A stretch of 7,836 nucleotides of DNA from an uncultured Eubacteriales bacterium (GCA_900546685.1 UREB01000077.1:1-7836); one strand, 5' to 3'; counted from the first letter of the stretch, positions 1 to 5,845 are shown. Made by a program: numbers and translations. Notes: a model not told the origin generated them from the letters alone.

Positions 1-612
1 AGCGGAAAGAGCACGTTTTTGCGCTGCTTGAATCTTTTGGAGGTGCCGACGGCCGGCAAGATCTACATTGACGGCATAGAGCTGATGGAGCACCAAAAGG
101 AGATCGATAAGTATAGACAAAAGGTCGGGATGGTGTTTCAGCAGTTTAACCTGTTTCCACATATGACAGTATTGAAAAATATCACGCTGGCGCCGGTCAA
201 GGTGCTAGGTATGGAGCAGGATGCAGCGGATAAGCTGGCGGAGTCTTTGCTGGATCGCGTTGGCCTTTTGGACAAGAAAAATGAGTTTCCCAACCGGCTT
301 TCCGGGGGACAGAAGCAACGTGTAGCCATTGCGCGGGCCCTGGCCATGAATCCTGAGATCATGCTCTTTGACGAGCCGACCAGCGCACTGGACCCAGAGA
401 TGGTAGGCGAGGTGCTGGAGGTTGTCCGCCAACTTGCCGCAGAAGGGATGACGATGGTCATCGTGACCCATGAGATGGGCTTTGCCCGTGAAGTGGCCAA
501 TCGAGTCTTGTTTATGGATGGGGGCATCATTGAAGAGGAAGGCACCCCGGCCGAAGTATTTGGCAACCCCAAAAGCCCTCGTACCCAATCGTTTTTGAAT
601 AAAGTGCTGTAA
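1..612 (+). CDS. Polar amino acid ABC transporter, ATP-binding protein (5' end missing)
   Basis: This is the cytoplasmic ATPase that powers import of a polar amino acid such as glutamine, arginine or cystine (GlnQ/ArtP/HisP type). The window opens inside the Walker A motif: the first visible residues are SGKST, so roughly 35 N-terminal residues lie off the left edge. The other ABC landmarks follow in order over 203 visible residues: the Q-loop FQQFNLFPHMTV (about 46-57), the signature LSGGQKQRVAIARAL (100-114), Walker B IMLFDEP (120-126), the D-loop SALDPEMVGEVL, and the switch histidine in VTHEMGFA (157). The phrases FQQFNLFPHMTVLKNI, SALDPEMVGEVL and THEMGFA are characteristic of the amino acid uptake subfamily. 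The exact substrate cannot be read from the ATPase. The permease and binding protein are presumably upstream, outside the window. The next gene starts 18 bases after the stop and probably shares the transcript. Confidence 0.95.
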   Translation, partial: SGKSTFLRCLNLLEVPTAGKIYIDGIELMEHQKEIDKYRQKVGMVFQQFNLFPHMTVLKNITLAPVKVLGMEQDAADKLAESLLDRVGLLDKKNEFPNRLSGGQKQRVAIARALAMNPEIMLFDEPTSALDPEMVGEVLEVVRQLAAEGMTMVIVTHEMGFAREVANRVLFMDGGIIEEEGTPAEVFGNPKSPRTQSFLNKVL

Positions 613-630
613 AGCGGAAAGGAACAAACC

Positions 631-1197
631 ATGTCTGATGCACGCAATGTATATATCATCATATTTGTGATGCTGCTGCTTCCCATTGTATTTTATATGC
701 TCCGCCGCCGTTTTCGCACGAAGGATACAAAGAAAAGGGCGCGCTGCCTAGTCTATATGGCAGTGATGATTGTGGCGGCCGGCGGACTATGCTATGGTTT
801 ATATGCCTATACCATCAAAACGCAACCGCTGTTGGTAGCGGAACAAGCCGCTAAGGCCCTGTACCAAGCGGATGTAGAGGGACAGGATCCCAAAGCACTG
901 CTGGTTGAAAAAAACTTGATGAAGGAAGATGGGGCCATTGCCGAGCAAGGGCAAGGCGACTGGGCTCAGTTTGCCGGGGCTACCATCAATATGCCGGATA
1001 AGACCATCGAGCTAGATGGAGAGAAATACTATCCAGTAGCGCTGGATATTCAGGGTTCTAGGGTCTTGGCGGCGATGAAGATCCAAGAAGAAGAGGGGCA
1101 TACCACTGTGGAGAGCATACAGGTGCTGTGGCCAGATCAGATCGGAGATAAGCTGGAAAGCGTCACGTTCTTTGAGTCGGGAACGCTCCCTAACTAA
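631..1197 (+). CDS. Two-helix membrane protein of unknown function
   Basis: I do not recognise a family for this 188-residue protein. The ATG at 631 follows AAAGGA (618-623) at normal spacing. Two hydrophobic segments stand near the N-terminus: about residues 7-24 (VYIIIFVMLLLPIVFYML) and about 40-60. They are joined by a very basic loop (RRRFRTKDTKKRAR) that by the positive-inside rule should face the cytoplasm. Both ends would then lie outside, leaving a soluble C-terminal domain of about 125 residues on the extracytoplasmic side. That domain is mixed alpha/beta in character (for example KTIELDGEKYYPVALDIQGSRVLAAMKIQEEEG). There is no lipobox and no catalytic motif I can identify. It lies 18 bases after the ABC ATPase gene and just before a terminator, so it is probably the last gene of that transporter operon. 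A role in transport is only a guess from position. Confidence 0.75.
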   Translation: MSDARNVYIIIFVMLLLPIVFYMLRRRFRTKDTKKRARCLVYMAVMIVAAGGLCYGLYAYTIKTQPLLVAEQAAKALYQADVEGQDPKALLVEKNLMKEDGAIAEQGQGDWAQFAGATINMPDKTIELDGEKYYPVALDIQGSRVLAAMKIQEEEGHTTVESIQVLWPDQIGDKLESVTFFESGTLPN

Positions 1198-1200
1198 GGA

Positions 1201-1231
1201 AAAAAGCTCGCAAAGCGGGCTTTTTCTTTTT
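1201..1231 (+). terminator. Intrinsic terminator of the ABC transporter operon
   Basis: Left arm AAAAAGCTCGC (1201-1211), loop AAA, right arm GCGGGCTTTTT (1215-1225); 11 base pairs with one T-G wobble, followed by CTTTTT. It begins three bases after the stop codon of the 631-1197 gene. Confidence 0.92.
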
Positions 1232-1264
1232 CACCCTTGCTTTATGCGTAGCATAGCGTGCAAT

Positions 1265-1276
1265 AAAGGGGGTGAT
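1265..1276 (+). promoter_or_regulatory. Extended Shine-Dalgarno that sets the start at GTG 1281
   Basis: AAAGGGGGTGAT closely matches the complement of the 16S rRNA 3' tail (AAGGAGGTGAT, one mismatch). Its G-rich core (1268-1272) lies 8 bases before the GTG at 1281. The in-frame GTG at 1272 is itself part of this ribosome binding site, so it is unlikely to be the start. Confidence 0.7.
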
Positions 1277-1280
1277 ATGG

Positions 1281-1808
1281 GTGCACAGCGTTTCCATCTT
1301 CATCTTAGCGCTTGCAACCAACCTGGATAACCTTTGTATCGGCATGGCGTATGGATGCCAGGGAAGGCTGATAGGCACTAGAATCAACGCGTGTATTGCC
1401 TTAATCTCTGGCCTGGTAAGCTTTGTCCTTTGCTGGGCATCTTCCTTGTTTGCCGCAGAAATACAAAAAACGGCCAATTTATTGGGCGCTCTACTTTTGA
1501 TTGCGATGGGCATGTATACGCTTTTTTCTAAACATGACGCGCAGCAAATAACCTCTATCGGACGTACATCTGCTATGGCTTTAGGACTGACGCTGGCAGT
1601 AAACTGCATCCCAGCAGCTTTGGGGGCAGGGCTTACAGGGTTGCCGCCAATATGGCTAGGCGCTTCGATTGCAACATTCAGCTTTTTGACCGTTGGGTTG
1701 GGCAATTTGGCGGGATGCCGTGTACGGGAGAAAATGACCACCCGGCTGTTGGATTCGGTTTCGGCAGCCTGCATGATTGGCATTGGAATCTTTGAAATAT
1801 TTTGCTAA
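1281..1808 (+). CDS. MntP/YtaF-like membrane protein (putative manganese efflux family)
   Basis: A 175-residue, almost wholly hydrophobic protein with about six predicted membrane segments. The N-terminal stretch FILALATNLDNLCIGMAYG carries the family's conserved small-residue helix with an aspartate at residue 16. A related segment recurs in the second half (MALGLTLAVNCIPAALGAGLTG, about 99-120), which fits the internal duplication of the MntP family. GLGNLAG near residue 139 resembles the late YtaF motif. MntP proteins export Mn2+; YtaF is a sporulation-associated relative of unclear substrate. The length is closer to MntP (about 190) than to YtaF (about 210). In the second repeat, asparagine 108 occupies the place where MntP has an acidic residue, so manganese export is not assured. 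No yybP-ykoY manganese riboswitch fits in the short leader. The GTG at 1281 was chosen over GTG 1272 because of the Shine-Dalgarno position. Confidence 0.72.
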   Translation: MHSVSIFILALATNLDNLCIGMAYGCQGRLIGTRINACIALISGLVSFVLCWASSLFAAEIQKTANLLGALLLIAMGMYTLFSKHDAQQITSIGRTSAMALGLTLAVNCIPAALGAGLTGLPPIWLGASIATFSFLTVGLGNLAGCRVREKMTTRLLDSVSAACMIGIGIFEIFC

Positions 1809-1836
1809 AAAAGCAGCGGGATCACCGCTGCTTTTT
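1808..1836. terminator. Bidirectional terminator between convergent genes
   Basis: AAAAAGCAGCGG (1808-1819), loop GATCA, CCGCTGCTTTTT (1825-1836): a perfect 12-bp stem with a T-run at the 3' end on either strand. It serves both the plus-strand MntP/YtaF-like gene and the minus-strand phosphoesterase. It overlaps the stop codons of both genes. Confidence 0.93.
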
Positions 1837-2986
1837 ATGCATCAAAGACGAGTGTTGCCAATACAAGCTCTGAATGAGAGCCAAGGCGCAGCCGCGGCCC
1901 CCAGGTGCCATATCCAGAAGAGACAACAGCGGTGAACTGGCCGTATTTCCATAACCCGAAATCCGTTTCGAACTGACGTCTTGTTAAAAGCGAGATGGGA
2001 AACATTTGTCCTCGGTGAGTATGGCCGGAAAACTGTACGTCTACCCCGGCATCCGCTGCCTGGACAAGCTGGTTGGGCTGATGATCTACCAAGAGAACGG
2101 GCTGTGCCGGATCGGCGCCGAGGACGAGTTCCGCTACCGAAGCGCGCGGAGCACCAGCAGTTTTGGAAAATCCATAGTCGGCTCTGCCAATCAGGGTATA
2201 GGAACCCAGGATATGTACGGCACTGTCGTGTAGCACAGAGAGCCCGCAGCGTTGGAAAAAACGAATGGTCTCTTCGGTCGTAACACCACCGCGTACATCA
2301 TGATTGCCAAGACAGACATAGACCCCGTGCGGCGCATGCAAACCCGAAAGCACAGATTGAATTTTGTCGGCGTCGTTCAGCCCCGGCAGGCCGGAATCCA
2401 GCAAATCGCCAGCTATTAGAATCAGATCCGGGGATAAATCTTGGAGGGCTTTGCACATTGCACGAAGCTGTTTTGCATCGATAGAAACGCCCAAATGCAC
2501 ATCCGATACGAGCGCAACACGTAGAGAAGAAAGCGTGCCGGCCTTTTTATGAACGGGGATGGTATAGCGTGTTACACGCGGCCTAACGGCACACAGCGTC
2601 CCCCAAATCAACAAAAGGGAAACAGTTGCAAGAATAGCCAAAGAAGCGTAAAACAGCAAATAGGGTGGAAATACGAGGGCTCCTAGCAGGAAGAGGAGAC
2701 GCAGCACATCCAACCCCACGAACCCCAAAAGCAAAGGAAGAAGCGCTCCGGCCCAATGACCGCCTACCGCAATGAGAAAGCGCCGAAGCCATAGCGGCCA
2801 TTTGCGTGCATTATGCCCTACCTGGAAAGAACCACCCAAAAACAGCATCAAGCATGCTAAAATCCAGAGAGGAAAGCGGCAAACTGGCGCCAGCACCCAT
2901 GTATATAAGCGAAACCCCAAATAAAAATGGGAAAGCGCAAACGCCACCCAAAAGGAGATTGTTACGGTACGTCCCAAACTTGTCAC
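1835..2986 (-). CDS. Membrane-anchored metallophosphoesterase (YaeI/COG1408 type)
   Basis: A 383-residue protein. Its first 135 residues hold four or five hydrophobic segments (about 9-31, 38-52, 68-90, 93-110 and 112-133). A calcineurin-like phosphoesterase domain follows and should face the cytoplasm or the surface depending on helix number. All metal-site motifs are present: DVH (162-164), GDLLD (193-197), GNHD (227-230), the histidine in VDHQP (302) and GHTH (321-324). Such enzymes use a dinuclear metal centre (Mn, Fe or Zn) to hydrolyse phosphomono- or phosphodiesters. YaeI relatives have been linked to membrane lipids, but the substrate here cannot be told. The GTG at 2986 has a weak GGA six bases upstream. 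The in-frame TTG at 2977 has a stronger site (AAAGGGTGA) at 8 bases and is a real alternative, giving 380 residues. The gene has its own promoter and is divergent from the hydrogenase operon. Confidence 0.9.
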   Translation of the reverse strand: MTSLGRTVTISFWVAFALSHFYLGFRLYTWVLAPVCRFPLWILACLMLFLGGSFQVGHNARKWPLWLRRFLIAVGGHWAGALLPLLLGFVGLDVLRLLFLLGALVFPPYLLFYASLAILATVSLLLIWGTLCAVRPRVTRYTIPVHKKAGTLSSLRVALVSDVHLGVSIDAKQLRAMCKALQDLSPDLILIAGDLLDSGLPGLNDADKIQSVLSGLHAPHGVYVCLGNHDVRGGVTTEETIRFFQRCGLSVLHDSAVHILGSYTLIGRADYGFSKTAGAPRASVAELVLGADPAQPVLLVDHQPNQLVQAADAGVDVQFSGHTHRGQMFPISLLTRRQFETDFGLWKYGQFTAVVSSGYGTWGPRLRLGSHSELVLATLVFDA

Positions 2987-3033
2987 CCTTTATCCAAATT
3001 ATATAGGACATAAAAATTTCTTAAGCTACGCTT

Positions 3034-3063
3034 ATTTTAGCACAGAGAGCATGAGAGGTTCAA
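3034..3063 (-). promoter_or_regulatory. Candidate sigma-A promoter for the phosphoesterase gene
   Basis: Read on the minus strand: -35 TTGAAC (3063-3058), an 18-base spacer, and -10 TAAAAT (3039-3034), preceded by TGC, which makes an extended -10 (TGn-TAAAAT). Transcription would begin near 3027, leaving a leader of about 40 bases before the GTG at 2986. Confidence 0.6.
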
Positions 3064-3096
3064 TAAAATCCGGTTCGGTAAAAAAAGGCAAAGGGT

Positions 3097-3126
3097 AAAG
3101 GCCGGCATGTGATCATACCGGCCTTT
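3097..3126 (-). terminator. Possible terminator hairpin, minus strand
   Basis: AAAGGCCGG and CCGGCCTTT form a perfect 9-bp stem around a 12-base loop. On the plus strand it is followed by GAGGG, with no T-run. On the minus strand it is followed by ACCCTTTGCC and then seven Ts (3086-3080). The 10-base gap to the T-run is longer than usual, so termination is plausible but not certain. Confidence 0.38.
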
Positions 3127-3187
3127 GAGGGATTGTATAGAGAAACGAGGAAGTGATGTTCTTCACTGTCGAAACTGACAGTCTGCA

Positions 3188-3229
3188 CGGCATTTGTCGC
3201 TCAAATGCCGGCTATATAAACGGCATTTG
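3188..3229. repeat. Three-part repeat allowing two exclusive hairpins
   Basis: CGGCATTTG occurs at 3188-3196 and again at 3221-3229; its exact reverse complement CAAATGCCG lies between them at 3202-3210. The middle arm can pair with the left copy (loop TCGCT) or the right copy (loop GCTATATAAA), but not with both. A further stem, AGCCTTGC (3234-3241) with GCAAGGCT (3263-3270), follows. The 12-mer TTGYCGCTCAAA also recurs at 3194-3205 and 3238-3249. Confidence 0.8.
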
Positions 3230-3256
3230 GCATAGCCTTGCCGCTCAAACGAACAT

Positions 3257-3285
3257 AGTCTAGCAAGGCTGACAAAAATCGTCAA
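3257..3285 (-). promoter_or_regulatory. Candidate promoter reading into the hairpin block
   Basis: On the minus strand: TTGACG (3285-3280), a 17-base spacer, and TAGACT (3262-3257). The -35 matches 5 of 6 and the -10 matches 4 of 6 consensus bases. The start would fall near 3250, just before the alternative hairpins. Confidence 0.4.
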
Positions 3286-3333
3286 ACACAAAAATGAAAA
3301 AAAGAAAAATTTTCCAAAAGATATTACATTATA

Positions 3334-3446
3334 AATACGGTATGAAAAATAACGGTGAAAATATTCTGAAACATAGTTTCTACAAAGATTTTATACGATA
3401 ATTGTGTAAAGGGAATTGCATTATTCAATACGGTTTGATAAAATAA
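3334..3446 (+). repeat. Repeated ACGGT boxes upstream of hydC (possible operators)
   Basis: AATACGGTATGAAAAATAA (3334-3352) and AATACGGTTTGATAAAATAA (3427-3446) are near-identical direct repeats 93 bases apart. A degenerate third copy, AACGGTGAAAATATT, lies at 3351-3365. The right-hand copy overlaps the -10 box of the candidate hydC promoter, as expected for an operator, but no regulator is known from the window. Confidence 0.45.
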
Positions 3447-3466
3447 TTCGACAAATTTTACACAAT
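3401..3466. promoter_or_regulatory. Perfect 10-bp inverted repeat bracketing the hydC promoter
   Basis: ATTGTGTAAA (3401-3410) and TTTACACAAT (3457-3466) are exact reverse complements separated by 46 bases. The candidate hydC promoter lies between them, and the right arm sits just after the predicted transcription start. The half-site TTGTG-TAAA loosely recalls redox repressor Rex half-sites, but Rex operators have a short spacer, so that identity is not supported. Confidence 0.5.
3416..3444 (+). promoter_or_regulatory. hydC: Candidate promoter of the hydCBA operon
   Basis: TTGCAT (3416-3421), a 17-base spacer, and TAAAAT (3439-3444). The -10 matches 5 of 6 consensus bases; the -35 keeps TTG only. 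Transcription would start near 3451, giving a leader of about 34 bases. A second, weaker choice is GATAAT at 3397-3402 with TAGTTT at 3374-3379. Confidence 0.45.
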
Positions 3467-3484
3467 CTTTTGGGAGGGAATGGC

Positions 3485-3961
3485 ATGAACGATTCCTTTG
3501 ACGCAAAGCAAATGGATGAAATTCTGGCAAAGCATGGCAGACAAGCAAGCAATATCATCGCCATCCTGCAAGATGTGCAGGAGACTTACCGGTATCTACC
3601 CAGGGAAATTTTCCCCTATCTTTCCAAAGAACTGGGAATGACGACGGCCAACATTTACAGCGTGGCTACGTTTTACGAAAACTTTTCGTTGGAACCAAAG
3701 GGAAAATATGTGATCAAGGTATGCAATGGGACTGCCTGTCACGTTCGCAAGTCCATTCCGATCTTGGAAAAGCTGCGTGAGACTTTGAACCTAAAGGAAG
3801 GGCAGGCAACAACGGATGATTTTGTCTTTACGGTAGAGACGGTATCCTGTCTGGGTGCCTGTGGCTTAGCACCGGTGCTGATGGTCAACGATACTGTGCA
3901 TCCGTCTATGACGCCGGAAAAAGTGGTGGCCTTGGTGCAAGAACTGCGGGAGGGAAAATGA
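3485..3961 (+). CDS. hydC: Electron-bifurcating [FeFe]-hydrogenase, NuoE-like subunit HydC
   Basis: The small thioredoxin-fold [2Fe-2S] subunit of the NAD(P)H-linked hydrogenase complex, homologous to complex I NuoE and also named HndA. At 158 residues it is the usual family length. A helical N-terminal region (about 5-70) contains the family-typical LQDVQETYRYLPREI and YSVATFYENFSLEPKG. The cluster ligands follow as CNGTAC (C80, C85) and CLGAC (C122, C126), the classical CX4C...CX3C pattern. It partners HydB and shuttles electrons near the FMN site. The ATG at 3485 has GGGAGGG (3472-3478) six bases upstream. The frame is open further back to a TTG at 3416, but those residues would be translated from the promoter region, so they were excluded. 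The stop overlaps the hydB start (ATGA), indicating translational coupling. Confidence 0.95.
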   Translation: MNDSFDAKQMDEILAKHGRQASNIIAILQDVQETYRYLPREIFPYLSKELGMTTANIYSVATFYENFSLEPKGKYVIKVCNGTACHVRKSIPILEKLRETLNLKEGQATTDDFVFTVETVSCLGACGLAPVLMVNDTVHPSMTPEKVVALVQELREGK

Positions 3962-5841
3962 TGATGAGATTCCAAAACAGGCAGGAACTGGATCAGGCGC
4001 GCGTTGCGTACAAAAAAGCGTTGGATCTGGAAACCAAGAAAATCTTGATATGTGCAGGGACCGGTTGTGTGGCCGGCGGTTCGCTGAAAATTTATGATAG
4101 ATTCTTAGAGCTGATGCAGGAACGCGGCATTCGCTGCGAAGTACGCTTGGAAAAAGAGCCGCACGACGAATCTATCGGCCTGAAAAAAAGCGGCTGCCAC
4201 GGCTTTTGTGAAATGGGGCCGTTGGTTCGCTTGGAGCCGGGCGGATACCTGTATATCAAGGTAAAGCCGGAAGATTGTGAAGAGATTCTGGAGAAGACCG
4301 TGCTGGGTGGGGAATACATCGAGCGTCTTGCGTATAAGAAAAACGGGCAGGTCTATCGCCAGCAGGAAGAAATTCCTTTCTATAAAAAGCAAACGCGTAA
4401 TGTATTGGAGCACTGCGGCCATATCGATGCCAATTCCTTGGAAGAATATTTGGCACTGGGTGGATATAGTGCGTTTGAAAAAGCGCTGTTCGATATGAGC
4501 GGCGAAGAGGTCGTAGAACAGGTGGAAAAGGCAAACCTGCGCGGCCGCGGCGGCGGCGGCTACCCGACGGGCCGTAAATGGGCACAGGTAAGAAGACAGA
4601 ACAGCGATGAAAAATACATCGTATGTAATGGCGACGAGGGCGATCCCGGCGCCTTTATGGATCGCAGTATCATGGAGGGCGATCCGCACCGTATGCTGGA
4701 AGGCATGATGATTGCCGGTATCGCAGTGGGCGCTAACAAAGGCTATATCTATGTGCGCGCAGAATATCCGTTGGCGGTTTCCCGTCTGCAAACCGCCATC
4801 GAACAGGCGGAAGCATACGGCCTGCTTGGCGAAAATATTTTAGGCAGTGGCCATAACTTTACCATTCAGATCAACCGTGGCGCAGGGGCGTTTGTCTGCG
4901 GAGAGGGCTCTGCCTTGACGGCCTCTATCGAAGGTAAGCGCGGCATGCCGCGCGTAAAGCCGCCTCGCACAGTAGAACAGGGCCTATTTGGCAAGCCGAC
5001 GGTACTAAATAACGTAGAGACGTTTGCCAATGTGCCGCCCATCATTTTGAAGGGTGCCGAGGAGTTTTTGAAGATCGGTACGCCGACAAGCCCCGGCACA
5101 AAGGCATTTGCTTTGACCGGCAATATCGAAAACACCGGGCTGATCGAGGTGCCGATGGGCACGACGCTGCGCGAGATCATTTACGATATTGGCGGCGGTA
5201 TCCGTGGCGGCAAGCAGCTAAAGGCTGTGCAGATCGGCGGCCCGTCGGGCGGATGTTTGACGACAAAGCATTTGGATCTGCCTCTGGACTTCGATTCTTT
5301 GAAAAAGGTAAATGCCATGATTGGCTCCGGCGGTATGGTGGTGATGGATGAAAACAGCTGTATGGTGGAAGTGGCTAGGTTCTTTATGAGCTTTACGCAG
5401 AATGAATCCTGCGGCAAGTGCGTACCTTGCCGGGAAGGCACCAAGCGGATGCTGGAAATTTTGGGACGCATTGTAGCAGGCAAAGGACAGCCGGATGATA
5501 TCGATCTGCTGATGGAGTTGGCGCAGACTGTTTCCGCCACCGCGCTGTGCGGCCTTGGCAAGAGTGCAGGCAACCCGGTAGTCAGCACGATAGAGAATTT
5601 CCGCGATGAGTACGAAGCGCATGTTTTTGACCATAACTGCCCGGCCAAACAGTGCCAGAAGCTGAAGAAATTCACCATTGATCCTGAAAAGTGCCGCGGC
5701 TGCTCAAAATGTTCCCGCCTATGTCCGGTGGGTGCTATTTCTGGGGAGATCAAAAAGCCCTTTGTCATCGATCAGGAAAAATGTATCAAATGCGGTACCT
5801 GCATAGAATCGTGCGCCTTTGCGGCCATCAGGGAGGAATGA
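3958..5841 (+). CDS. hydB: Electron-bifurcating [FeFe]-hydrogenase, NuoF-like subunit HydB
   Basis: The flavin subunit of the complex: it binds FMN and NAD(P)H and passes electrons between nicotinamide, ferredoxin and HydA. Its 627 residues match the fused form found in HydABC enzymes. Domains in order: an N-terminal thioredoxin-like [2Fe-2S] domain (CAGTGC, C32/C37; CHGFC, C80/C84); the FMN/NADH domain with LRGRGGGGYPTGRKW (194-208), CNGDEGDPGAF (223-233) and GAGAFVCGEGSAL (308-320); an SLBB-like region; the [4Fe-4S] domain ESCGKCVPC...ALC (C485, C488, C491, C531); and a C-terminal two-cluster ferredoxin (C579, C582, C585, C589; C609, C612, C615, C619). C468, H555, C561 and C566 could form the zinc site described in HydB structures; this is an inference. 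Three ATG codons in a row (3958, 3961, 3964) follow GGGAGGG (3948-3954). The second, at a spacing of 6, fits best by analogy with hydC, so the true start may be one or two codons later. Confidence 0.96.
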   Translation: MMMRFQNRQELDQARVAYKKALDLETKKILICAGTGCVAGGSLKIYDRFLELMQERGIRCEVRLEKEPHDESIGLKKSGCHGFCEMGPLVRLEPGGYLYIKVKPEDCEEILEKTVLGGEYIERLAYKKNGQVYRQQEEIPFYKKQTRNVLEHCGHIDANSLEEYLALGGYSAFEKALFDMSGEEVVEQVEKANLRGRGGGGYPTGRKWAQVRRQNSDEKYIVCNGDEGDPGAFMDRSIMEGDPHRMLEGMMIAGIAVGANKGYIYVRAEYPLAVSRLQTAIEQAEAYGLLGENILGSGHNFTIQINRGAGAFVCGEGSALTASIEGKRGMPRVKPPRTVEQGLFGKPTVLNNVETFANVPPIILKGAEEFLKIGTPTSPGTKAFALTGNIENTGLIEVPMGTTLREIIYDIGGGIRGGKQLKAVQIGGPSGGCLTTKHLDLPLDFDSLKKVNAMIGSGGMVVMDENSCMVEVARFFMSFTQNESCGKCVPCREGTKRMLEILGRIVAGKGQPDDIDLLMELAQTVSATALCGLGKSAGNPVVSTIENFRDEYEAHVFDHNCPAKQCQKLKKFTIDPEKCRGCSKCSRLCPVGAISGEIKKPFVIDQEKCIKCGTCIESCAFAAIREE

Positions 5842-5845
5842 GAAG

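Larger units (their letters stand above)
3080..3250 (-). ncRNA. Candidate structured small RNA or leader (unclassified)
   Basis: A gene-free stretch with dense secondary structure. Read on the minus strand, it follows a promoter-like pair (3285-3257). In order it contains: two overlapping alternative 9-bp hairpins (3229-3188), a 6-bp hairpin ACTGTC/GACAGT (3182-3165), a short AGTGA/TCACT pairing (3167-3152), and a 9-bp GC-rich hairpin (3126-3097), with a seven-T run a little further on (3086-3080). That is the layout of a promoter, a folded RNA of about 170 bases and a terminator. It does not match 6S, SRP, tmRNA or any riboswitch I can recall. The same hairpins can form on the plus strand, so strand assignment rests on the promoter and the T-run alone. 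It could instead be a leader of the phosphoesterase gene, or DNA-level repeats. Confidence 0.3.

Noticed and set aside
1232..1280. Manganese riboswitch (yybP-ykoY) before the MntP/YtaF-like gene
   Set aside because: Only about 50 bases separate the preceding terminator from the start codon, and just a 5-bp hairpin (TATGC/GCATA at 1243-1255) is present; there is no room for the aptamer.
2811..3011. Minus-strand frame of 66 codons beginning with ATG at 3011
   Set aside because: It is out of frame with the phosphoesterase, overlaps its N-terminal membrane region, and lacks a ribosome binding site; the hydrophobic look comes from the AT-rich membrane-coding DNA.
3188..3270. CRISPR-like repeat array
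   Set aside because: Repeats are only 9-12 bases, of mixed orientation and irregular spacing, and no cas gene is near; they form hairpins instead.
3434..3456. Possible Rex operator TTGATAA...TCGACAA near the hydC promoter
   Set aside because: The halves match each other at only some positions and differ from the clostridial pattern TTGTTAA-N4-TTAACAA; too weak to call.
3416..3484. Upstream extension of hydC from TTG 3416 (23 extra residues)
   Set aside because: It would begin at the -35 box of the candidate promoter, has no ribosome site, and the ATG at 3485 has an excellent one and gives the usual HydC length.
4105..4791. A long open frame (228 codons) on the minus strand inside hydB
   Set aside because: It lies wholly antisense to a well-supported conserved gene, has no recognisable motif or ribosome site, and similar shadows occur under hydA and the ABC ATPase (for example 138-686 and 6127-6846).
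5819..5845. Upstream extension of hydA from TTG 5819
   Set aside because: It would overlap the last ferredoxin codons of hydB without a ribosome site; the ATG at 5846 has GGGAGGA at 8 bases and a normal HydA N-terminus.
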